In this document: one piece after another, positions 1-6,696 of the stretch
Numbering within the stretch: the first letter of the stretch is position 1
Layout of the letters: each line of letters starts with the position of its first letter
Assembly: GCA_021807585.1 (NCBI GenBank)
Contig: JAKBCQ010000009.1
Span: 1-14,559 of the forward strand
From: Planctomycetota bacterium
GTDB lineage: Bacteria > Planctomycetota > Planctomycetia > Isosphaerales > Isosphaeraceae
Direction of reading: 5' to 3'
DNA: 14,559 bases
The notes under the pieces: generated by a model
The model's database searches: none
What the model was told of the DNA's origin: nothing
Seen by the model: only the letters and a program-made list of their open reading frames with translations
Program-made: the position numbers and the translations under genes

Positions 1-488
1 TGCGCGTAAAGCTTGGCGCAGGCGTACGGGCTGCGGGGATGAAAGGGAGTTTCAAGCCCCTGCGGCGGAGGCGCCGATCCGAACATCTCGGAGCTCGAAG
101 CCTGATAAAACTTCACCAATTTCTCGAGCGACAAATTGCGAGTGGCCTCGAGCAGCCTCAGCGTTCCGAGGCCGACGGTGTCGGCGGTGTAAATCGGCTG
201 ATCGAACGAGATCCGCACGTGGCTCTGAGCGCCCAGGTTGTATATTTCATCGGGTTTGATCTTCTGGACGACGGTCGAGAGGCTCGAAGCGTCCGAGAGA
301 TCTGCGTAATGAAGATGAAATCGATCGTGCGTCTGTGCGCCCGATGTAATATGATCGATCCGTTTACGGTTGAAGCTGCTCGCTCGCCGCACCAGTCCAT
401 GGACGACGTAATCGGGTTTATCGAGCAGGAATTCGGCGAGATAGGAACCATCCTGTCCAGTAATTCCAGTGATCAAGGCGTGCTTCAT
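1..488 (-). CDS. gmd: GDP-mannose 4,6-dehydratase, N-terminal part (cut by window edge)
   Basis: This cytoplasmic enzyme converts GDP-mannose to GDP-4-keto-6-deoxymannose, the precursor of GDP-fucose, GDP-rhamnose and related sugars. The first 162 residues are present; the family is usually about 320-370 residues, so roughly half is missing beyond position 1. Seen directly: the NAD(P)-binding Rossmann start [19 protein letters not shown] at residues 4-22, the typical [13 protein letters not shown] at 83-95, the catalytic-region SSSEMFGS at 131-138 (Ser/Glu of the short-chain dehydrogenase active site), and [10 protein letters not shown] at 153-162 carrying the Tyr-x3-Lys pair (Y155, K159). 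The ATG at 488 is preceded by GAGG six nt upstream, and the Rossmann motif begins at once, which fixes the start. It follows the EpsI gene by 35 nt on the same strand and is probably the next gene of the polysaccharide operon. A C157 replaces the commoner Val in YAVAK, probably a neutral change. The family assignment is firm. Confidence 0.95.
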   Translation of the reverse strand, partial: MKHALITGITGQDGSYLAEFLLDKPDYVVHGLVRRASSFNRKRIDHITSGAQTHDRFHLHYADLSDASSLSTVVQKIKPDEIYNLGAQSHVRISFDQPIYTADTVGLGTLRLLEATRNLSLEKLVKFYQASSSEMFGSAPPPQGLETPFHPRSPYACAKLYA

Positions 489-523
489 CGGGTCCTCGGT
501 TTGATCGACGCGTCGATTGTGCG

Positions 524-1198
524 TCACGGAAGATAATACGCCGCGCGATTCGCCGGCAAGATCGGTTCCAGGCTCGGCCACAACGCTTGAATAAAGTCGC
601 CGATCGCCTTGCCGTCCTGGCCCGACGCCTCGGGCACGAACACTTCGACCGTCAACCCCGAGCCTCGGGTCGCCCTGCCGTATCCGCTTTTGCCGGCCAT
701 CGGGAGATCGCGGAGAATCCGTTCCACCGAACTCTCGCCAAAAATGTAGTACCAAAACCCGATCGTTTCGACCAGTTCCCCCTGACGATATCCAAGTTGA
801 TAAACCGAAAGCGGTCGCGAGCCGCCGACATTGACGCTGATCGGCCGGCACAAGACGTCGATCTTGGTCCATCCCCCCGAAGGCAAACAGACCTCGGGGC
901 TATGCCGCAGATTCAGTCCGTGCTTCGAATAATTCATCCAAAGCACCAGCCGCCGAGCGGGATCGCGCGAATCCACGTAAATTCTGTTTAAATAATCATC
1001 GGCTTGTGTTTTTTCCGCGACCGCGGGATCGAGCGCCGCGTCGTCGCCGATCCATTCGCCGAGCCTCTTCGGGATCGTCGCCAACCGCGCCTTCAAAAGC
1101 GGACGAGGCTTGACCACGGCGCGCTCGACGCCCCCCCGCGCCGCCAAACCCAAACCGAGAAAAATCAGACAAACCCAAATGCGTCGACTTGTGCTCAT
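524..1198 (-). CDS. epsI: EpsI-family exosortase-associated protein
   Basis: This 224-residue protein matches the EpsI family, which is found next to, or fused to, exosortases in exopolysaccharide/PEP-CTERM clusters. Its biochemical role is not well settled. Seen directly: a hydrophobic N-terminal segment after a basic start (residues 6-20, signal peptide or anchor), then a soluble domain carrying the family signature [14 protein letters not shown] at 97-110, with H99 and C104 the likely key residues, and NYSKHG just before it at 89-94. GFWYYIFGE at 147-155 is also typical. The same reading frame stays open far upstream inside the exosortase gene, but AGAAAGGA lies about 7 nt before the ATG at 1198 and the signal segment starts there, so that start is chosen. 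It lies 110 nt after the exosortase and 35 nt before gmd. It is probably exported or membrane-anchored and works with the exosortase. Family call confident, mechanism unknown. Confidence 0.9.
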   Translation of the reverse strand: MSTSRRIWVCLIFLGLGLAARGGVERAVVKPRPLLKARLATIPKRLGEWIGDDAALDPAVAEKTQADDYLNRIYVDSRDPARRLVLWMNYSKHGLNLRHSPEVCLPSGGWTKIDVLCRPISVNVGGSRPLSVYQLGYRQGELVETIGFWYYIFGESSVERILRDLPMAGKSGYGRATRGSGLTVEVFVPEASGQDGKAIGDFIQALWPSLEPILPANRAAYYLP

Positions 1199-1287
1199 GA
1201 TGATTCCTTTCTCTGCTGTTCTTCGCGATTCGATCCTTTGATTTCTTATATAATCGATCCTAACGACGAGGTTCCGCGGATCGACCC

Positions 1288-1304
1288 GGCGGATTCGCTC
1301 CGCC
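1288..1304. repeat. Hairpin-forming inverted repeat between exosortase and epsI
   Basis: GGCGGA and TCCGCC form a 6-bp stem around a 5-nt loop, starting 5 nt after the exosortase stop codon. No T-run follows on the minus strand, so this is not a canonical intrinsic terminator. It could be an mRNA-stability or processing hairpin, or chance in GC-rich DNA. The structure is certain; any function is inference. Confidence 0.3.
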
Positions 1305-1308
1305 CCGT

Positions 1309-2361
1309 TCACGAGACGACGGTACGAACACGCACACCCTTTTCGACCTCGTTCGATCTCGGGAGCAACATACCGATCAAGGAATCGACGATGAGACGTT
1401 CGGTCCATAACAACCAGAGCCCGAACGCGAGCATGAAAAGCCCCTCGGCGGTGTGCCAGGAACCCGACGCGTACCGGGGATCGATCCGATGCATGATCAC
1501 TCCGGTGATCACCACCCGCACGATGTTGGCGATCATCGCCACGGGTATTGATGTAATCATAAGAAAAGAGCGATACCAGATCGATCGTCCTGAATAATAA
1601 GCGATCGCGCACGTGAGCGCCAAAAAGCCCGTCAACTGGCGCATCCCGCTGCACGCCTCGGCGACGAACATCTTGGTTCCACCCGGCAGGGTCATCAAAT
1701 TCCCCTCGCGGAGGACGGGAATGCCGATCGCCCCCAACAGAACCGACGCCGATTCGCTGACCAGCAATTGCAGGGGAGCGGCGATTTTGGTGTAAAGCGC
1801 GATCGGCAGCGGGATCATGAACGCGAGAAAGCCGATCGCGAAAGCGAATCGTTTCAAACCTTCGATCCCCAGCAAGAGCGAGCAAACCCCGGCCAAACCG
1901 ATCGGCAGCGAAAGGTCGCCGACGATTCCGATCGGCACGACGATTGTCGCGAGTTTGCCCAGCACGCTCGCGACGATCAGCGACACGCCGAGAGCGACCC
2001 CCGAACGAGTCGCAATCGATCCGCGGCGCGCCGCCTCGTTCGCGAAATACAGACTCAACAACGGGACCAAAAAACCGTGGCTGTAATTCTCGTCGGTCGA
2101 CCATATAAAAATGAAATGCCGTATGTTGCTCTCAAAAATCGCCGCGAGCACGCCGACGCACGCGAGCCCGCCGACAAGCGACATGCGCCCCTCCGCGGTC
2201 TGCGCAAGTCGCGCGATCGATTCGACGATCGATTCGCCGCACGAAGTCGTTTCGGCGCGGAATCGCGTTTGGGGCGGAGTCGCGGACGCATCGCAAGGCG
2301 ATTCGAGTCGAATCTCGCGCGCCTCGATCGGCGATTCGAGATCGGTAACGACGGCCGTCAT
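1309..2361 (-). CDS. xrt: Exosortase (EpsH/Xrt family transpeptidase)
   Basis: Exosortases are integral membrane cysteine transpeptidases, analogous to sortases, that process proteins with a C-terminal PEP-CTERM-like tripartite signal. The 350-residue product has an N-terminal cytoplasmic stretch of about 60 residues and then several hydrophobic helices, consistent with the usual eight-span fold. Seen directly: the family's conserved catalytic residues, C237 in EACSGMRQLTGFLAL (235-249), R282 in ANIVRVVITG (278-287), and H303 in GSWHTAEGLFM (300-310). Also typical are the early NYSHGFLVPL (92-101) and the FMIPLP motif (181-186). The ATG at 2361 has a strong purine-rich ribosome site (AAGGAAAGGAG) at a normal distance. 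The gene follows the 869-residue membrane protein by 75 nt and is followed by EpsI, the usual partner. Planctomycetes carry their own exosortase subclasses; I cannot assign the subclass by eye. No PEP-CTERM substrate is encoded in the window. Confidence 0.95.
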   Translation of the reverse strand: MTAVVTDLESPIEAREIRLESPCDASATPPQTRFRAETTSCGESIVESIARLAQTAEGRMSLVGGLACVGVLAAIFESNIRHFIFIWSTDENYSHGFLVPLLSLYFANEAARRGSIATRSGVALGVSLIVASVLGKLATIVVPIGIVGDLSLPIGLAGVCSLLLGIEGLKRFAFAIGFLAFMIPLPIALYTKIAAPLQLLVSESASVLLGAIGIPVLREGNLMTLPGGTKMFVAEACSGMRQLTGFLALTCAIAYYSGRSIWYRSFLMITSIPVAMIANIVRVVITGVIMHRIDPRYASGSWHTAEGLFMLAFGLWLLWTERLIVDSLIGMLLPRSNEVEKGVRVRTVVS

Positions 2362-2411
2362 GAGCGTGCTCCTTTCCTTCGGAGGGTGATCGACTCGCTT
2401 GATGTCATATC

Positions 2412-2440
2412 ATAATGCATACTATATTTATCCTGATCAA
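2412..2440 (-). promoter_or_regulatory. Weak candidate promoter before the exosortase gene
   Basis: On the minus strand, TTGATC (2435-2440) and CATTAT (2412-2417) are spaced by 17 nt in an AT-rich patch that overlaps the stop codon of the upstream gene and lies about 50 nt before the exosortase start. The match to a sigma-70 consensus is poor at -10. The gap here is larger than those upstream, so an internal promoter is possible but not shown. Confidence 0.2.
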
Positions 2441-5046
2441 TAACGAGAATCCGTGGATGTGCGAAAGAGAGCCGAATCTTTTTTGGGGGCCGGGGCGACT
2501 CGAGCCGAAAGTTCCATCGCCTTGCGGGCGATCCGATCGTCGCGGTCGTCGTCGCGAGCGAATTTGATCGCCTTCCGCGCCGCGGCGGTATCGCCGAGTT
2601 CGACGTCGATCTCGGCGACCTCGAGCCACCAAGCGCGCTGATGATTGAGCACGTGAGTGAGATTGATCGCCTTGGCGAACGCGGTGCGAGCTGGTTCAAG
2701 CCGTCCCAGGCGAGCCTCGGCCTCGGCCTCGGCGGCGAACGAGAGTGCGAGTTCGGAGCGGTCGGTTTCGCGCGCGCGGACCGCTCCCGCGGATTCGATC
2801 GCGCGTTCGAGCGCCGCTCGCACCTCGGCGGAGTCGTTCCGTTCGGCGGCGACGCGAGCCGCGGCCAACCACGCGACGGGTAGGTCGGGTATCGCCTTCG
2901 TCGCTTCGACGCGGCGCTCCGCGCACGCGTCGTTCCAATCGCGGAGGATCCGTTCGATAATCCATTCGCGAGGCTGATACACCCGCGCTCCGGGCCGACG
3001 TTCGGTCGCGGGGGGTTCGAGCTCAAAAGAAGAATCGAGCTTACCGGCGAGCTCGATCGCGCGGTTCATCTCGGCGATCGCCGCCTCCTCGCGATTCGAT
3101 TCCAACAGCCTCCGCGCCGTCAAGGCGAGCGCATCGACGTCGCGACCGAGCGCGAGAGCCGACGTCGCCTTCGGCTCATTTGCATGCCGCCCCCGCCACA
3201 CCGCGGCGTATCGCAACGCGGCGAACGCGGGAGACGCGTGCTTCGCTCGTTCGAGAAGCTCACGCGTCTTTTCCTGCGCATCACCGCCGGGTGAAGCGAT
3301 CCCGCGATCGACCGCCATCGCCCAAATCAACAAATGCCTTGGCGTCGTGCGACCCCATCCCCCCTCGGGAACGTCGAGTCCCTGCGCGCCGGCGGTCTCG
3401 GATGCGACCGAGCCCTTGTCGCGAGCGTCGAACAGCCGCTCGGCCACACGCTCGGCCGCGGCGTCGTCCCGAGCCCAAAGCCAAGAAATCCCGACTGTCA
3501 TAACGCCAAATGTTGATATCAGAATAAATACACATGCATATTTAAATGCGCCAAATTTCAGCGCGATCCCCTGGGGACCGCGCGGAACGGTCAAGTCGAC
3601 TACAATTGTCGATCGCGCGTCGACGCGCGGTTTCGTCGCGACCGAAAGCCGATTTGTTCCCGTCGCGCGAGCCGCGTCGTTGACCCGAAAAATCTCCCGC
3701 GCCGACGGCCAAAATTCATCCTCGGCGCCTCCTTCGGCTTCGTCCCGCTTGACGTCGATCGCGGCGTCGCCCGACCGATCGCGATCGGTCGCTCCCGCGA
3801 CGACGTCTTTTTGTTTAAGAATCTGCTTGTATTCCGATAAAATTGATCGCCGATCCTTAACGCCGCCGGCGAACTCTTCGTTCAACCCGGAATCGCGCCG
3901 CGCCGTTTTGGATCCGTTCGCTTCGGCGTCGGTCAAACCCGATCCGCCGTCGATCGCGCCGTGTTCGACGCGCGCGGCGAACGCGCGGGGCGGGTCGGCG
4001 ACTCCCGCCGGCGAACGTACGACCTTCGCTCTCGTCGCTGCGGGATCGACCGGCGCGAGATCGAGGGGAAGATCGGGTCGCCGATCGGCGACGTTCGGCG
4101 GTTCGACCGCGGGAGAATCGATCCGGGGATTCTTCGTCGGCGTGTTTCGTCGCGATTCGACGACGTGAGACGTATAAGCGATCGCGTCGACCCGTGGTAC
4201 GTATGAGGTCGTATCAACCCCCCGATCGATCGACTCGAACGGAGTCGCGTCAATCGCCAAAGGAATATCAATACGTCGATTCAAATCGGTACGCGACCTT
4301 GTCTCGTAAGGCTTGGAATCGGGATCGAACTTAGGCGCGACGACGGGATGCGACCGCGTCGGGACCGCAATCGGCGACGCGTAAGATCGGGACGCGGAGG
4401 TCGCGGGAACCGCGGGGGGTACGACCGTCGACCGATCTCCCCAATTTTGTCGCGCCTCCCGCTCGGCCGCGGCGGCGTTCCAACCCTCGGCCCAAACGCG
4501 ACGACGTTCTTCCATACGCGATTCCAAGCCGTGATCGATACGAGCGTCCGACTCGCATCGAACGACCGCGGGGTCGATCGCGACGCCGACGTCCAAAGCT
4601 TTTTTGATCTCAGGAATATCAATGAATTTCGATTGGAGTGAGCGATCGATCGGTTCCGCGGCGGGAGCGACCGCGCGCGATCGTTCCAAAAACGCCGAGA
4701 CGCGCCGCGGCTCGACGCTCGATGCGAGCGGTTCCACGCGCGGCGAAGGTGGAACGGGCTCGATTCGATGAACAACCCTATCAACATGTATTGGCGAAGA
4801 AACGACGCGTCGCGAATCGTCTCGATCGAGATCGCCGAACGGCTTGTTCGAATCGATCACCGGAGTCGCGTAAGAGGATATCGAACTGATATTGGAAGCG
4901 ATCGGCGACGACCGCGCCGCTTCGGTCGACGAATCACCCGGGGCTCGGGGGTCGCCGGGTCGGTCGGGAGAATCGCCGCGATCGACGCCCGTCGGTCGTT
5001 CGCTCTCGCAATGAGAATGAATCATTTCTTGATTTTTATCGGTCAT
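2437..5046 (-). CDS. Single-span membrane protein with disordered N-terminal half and TPR-like C-terminal domain
   Basis: I do not recognise a named family. The 869-residue product has three parts. Residues 1 to about 500 are rich in Asp, Arg, Ser, Pro and Ala with no hydrophobic stretch and look disordered. Residues about 502-524 form one transmembrane helix (core ACVFILISTFGVMTVGISWL). The last 345 residues are Ala/Arg/Glu-rich helical units resembling tetratricopeptide repeats, for example around 636-668, 725-754, 765-796 and 805-848. With no signal peptide, the likely topology is N-inside with the repeats outside; this is inference. The frame stays open upstream inside the polymerase gene, but the ATG at 5046 overlaps the polymerase stop in ATGA, implying translational coupling, so this start is preferred. 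The start is 330 nt inside the longest open frame. Its place between polymerase and exosortase suggests a scaffold for assembly or export of the polysaccharide or of PEP-CTERM proteins. It is not clearly the PrsT-type TPR protein of other exosortase loci. Confidence 0.8.
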   Translation of the reverse strand: MTDKNQEMIHSHCESERPTGVDRGDSPDRPGDPRAPGDSSTEAARSSPIASNISSISSYATPVIDSNKPFGDLDRDDSRRVVSSPIHVDRVVHRIEPVPPSPRVEPLASSVEPRRVSAFLERSRAVAPAAEPIDRSLQSKFIDIPEIKKALDVGVAIDPAVVRCESDARIDHGLESRMEERRRVWAEGWNAAAAEREARQNWGDRSTVVPPAVPATSASRSYASPIAVPTRSHPVVAPKFDPDSKPYETRSRTDLNRRIDIPLAIDATPFESIDRGVDTTSYVPRVDAIAYTSHVVESRRNTPTKNPRIDSPAVEPPNVADRRPDLPLDLAPVDPAATRAKVVRSPAGVADPPRAFAARVEHGAIDGGSGLTDAEANGSKTARRDSGLNEEFAGGVKDRRSILSEYKQILKQKDVVAGATDRDRSGDAAIDVKRDEAEGGAEDEFWPSAREIFRVNDAARATGTNRLSVATKPRVDARSTIVVDLTVPRGPQGIALKFGAFKYACVFILISTFGVMTVGISWLWARDDAAAERVAERLFDARDKGSVASETAGAQGLDVPEGGWGRTTPRHLLIWAMAVDRGIASPGGDAQEKTRELLERAKHASPAFAALRYAAVWRGRHANEPKATSALALGRDVDALALTARRLLESNREEAAIAEMNRAIELAGKLDSSFELEPPATERRPGARVYQPREWIIERILRDWNDACAERRVEATKAIPDLPVAWLAAARVAAERNDSAEVRAALERAIESAGAVRARETDRSELALSFAAEAEAEARLGRLEPARTAFAKAINLTHVLNHQRAWWLEVAEIDVELGDTAAARKAIKFARDDDRDDRIARKAMELSARVAPAPKKDSALFRTSTDSRY

Positions 5047-6659
5047 GGTCGCACGAGCCTCGATACGCGACTCGGCTCGGCGCGATCGGCGCCGAATTCG
5101 TTGTATTCCAACGGGCTGAAGATATCGCTTCCTCCCGACGACCAGCGGCTCCAGACGCCGAGAAGAAGACTCGCTCCGATCGCGACGGGGGCGACTTCGA
5201 CGCTGAAGTGGATGATTGAGAAGAGCGCAAGCCCCGTCCCCGCGCCGACGACTCCGTACGCCAGGCAGCGATCGGATCGACCGACGATGCGGATCGCGTG
5301 GGGCGCGGCGATCACCGTCGAGCAAGCGAACGCGAGTAAGAGCAAAATCCCCGGCAATCCCGTCTCCACTCCCCACTGCAACACGGCGCTCGACGCGGTG
5401 CTTGGAGTCAATGGGTCCGATTTATATAAGGATATGACTTGGGGGAAACCGCCGACGCCGACTCCAGTCGGAAGAAAATCGCCGAGGATCGCGGTCGAAT
5501 CCCGCCAGAGCGTGAGAACGCGACGCGTATCGTCGGAGGTGGCGAAGAGTCCGCGCGACGGGGGTTTGCCGATCCACCAGCCGACCGCCAGGCCCGCGGC
5601 GATCGCGGCGATCGCCGCCAGGAAAACGCCGATTCCGAGCCGACGCGATCCCGAAGCGAACCCCCCCGGAATCGTCGCGATCGCCGCGCCGATCACGATT
5701 GGAACGCACGCGATCGGCCCGGCGAGAATTCCGATCAACACCGCGGCAAGCAAACAGATCATACTGATCAGCATAACAAGACCGCCGCGCGACGAATCGA
5801 TCAATCGGGCGAGCGGGCCGCCGCGGCCGCCTCGGGGAGAAAACGAATCGAGAATGAGCGCGAGAGCGAGCGGAAAACCGAACGACGCCAGCGCCAGATA
5901 GCCTCCGGCGCCCGCGGCGAGAACGCCCGAGCCGAATTCGCGATCGGCGACGGGAACGAGCCAGGGAGTCTCGGCCGATCCTTCAGCCAAGCTCGGCCGG
6001 GAGGCGATCCAGAGCGTCCAACCCGGCGTTTCGGACATCTCCGATCCCGTCGCGAACAGCCGCGAAGCCTCGGCCGACCCTCCCCCGCCGCGATCGCCTC
6101 CGACCAACACCGCAACGATTAATGTTGTGATCAAAAATGGGGTAATAAGAAAACCCCATACGATCAAAAGATGTTGCAATCGATCGACGTAACGCGCCGC
6201 CGCTCCCGCCAACACCAGACAAAGCGCTCCGCCGATGAGCTTGCGGAACGTCGCCGAGCGATCGAGCGTCGCGGGGGATCGGCTCGCGGTGAAATGCGGC
6301 AATTCGGCCGCGGGGTCTTCGAGCTTGATCAATTCCAGGCGTGCGCCCGTATCGTGTAACCGCCGCGCCGCGGGTGACAGGAGCCGGGCGATCGGCGCGG
6401 GCGCCGGAGCAAGCTGAACCGCGCCCAACGCCAAAGCAAACGCCGCGAAGAACGTCGCCGCTCCGCGCATCACGAGCAATCGCCCGCCGATCCAACAGCG
6501 GGTTGCGGTCAAGAGCGCGATCAGAACGATCGCCGCGGCGAACGCGGGACGCCACCACCACGCCGCGCCCCCGCGAGAAAAAACCGATCCGCATACGACC
6601 ACGCCGATTAATCCGGCAAGCGTACGATCCGTCCAGGTGAGTATCACAAGCCGATCCAT
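5043..6659 (-). CDS. O-antigen ligase / Wzy-like polysaccharide polymerase
   Basis: This 538-residue polytopic inner-membrane protein belongs to the Wzy_C/O-antigen ligase superfamily, which transfers or polymerises undecaprenyl-linked glycans on the outer face of the membrane. Seen directly: many hydrophobic helices across residues 12-160, 165-186, 243-270, 293-361 and 430-500, and the characteristic segment around 379-405 with R380, W387 and R388 followed by GVGVGGF, resembling the W-x-D/GxGxGxF pattern of the family. A His in SIIHFSVEVA (481-490) matches the conserved late His. Two hydrophilic stretches (about 100-140 and 187-240) are probably periplasmic or cytoplasmic loops. The ATG at 6659 has AAAGGG five nt upstream. 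It follows the BY-kinase gene by 37 nt and its stop overlaps the next start by 4 nt. Whether it is a polymerase or a ligase cannot be decided from sequence; the neighbouring chain-length regulator favours a polymerase. Confidence 0.85.
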   Translation of the reverse strand: MDRLVILTWTDRTLAGLIGVVVCGSVFSRGGAAWWWRPAFAAAIVLIALLTATRCWIGGRLLVMRGAATFFAAFALALGAVQLAPAPAPIARLLSPAARRLHDTGARLELIKLEDPAAELPHFTASRSPATLDRSATFRKLIGGALCLVLAGAAARYVDRLQHLLIVWGFLITPFLITTLIVAVLVGGDRGGGGSAEASRLFATGSEMSETPGWTLWIASRPSLAEGSAETPWLVPVADREFGSGVLAAGAGGYLALASFGFPLALALILDSFSPRGGRGGPLARLIDSSRGGLVMLISMICLLAAVLIGILAGPIACVPIVIGAAIATIPGGFASGSRRLGIGVFLAAIAAIAAGLAVGWWIGKPPSRGLFATSDDTRRVLTLWRDSTAILGDFLPTGVGVGGFPQVISLYKSDPLTPSTASSAVLQWGVETGLPGILLLLAFACSTVIAAPHAIRIVGRSDRCLAYGVVGAGTGLALFSIIHFSVEVAPVAIGASLLLGVWSRWSSGGSDIFSPLEYNEFGADRAEPSRVSRLVRP

Positions 6660-6696
6660 GGCGCCCTTTCGTTGATTCCTCGCTCACTCCGATCAA

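Noticed and set aside
1199..2104. Upstream extension of the EpsI frame to about 526 residues
   Set aside because: The extra part lies in another frame of the exosortase gene, is Arg/Asp-rich nonsense, and a good ribosome site plus signal segment mark the real start at 1198.
3772..3791. Perfect 20-bp palindrome as a binding site
   Set aside because: It is inside a coding region and is built from overlapping CGATCG/GATCGC units, so the general hexamer excess explains it.
5047..5376. Extension of the 869-residue protein to 979 residues
   Set aside because: It would overlap the polymerase gene by over 300 nt. The ATGA overlap at 5043-5046 is a more usual start arrangement.
4768..5901. 377-residue plus-strand open frame
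   Set aside because: Antisense to two real genes, no domain, Arg/Pro/Ser-rich composition expected from complementary GC-rich coding DNA.
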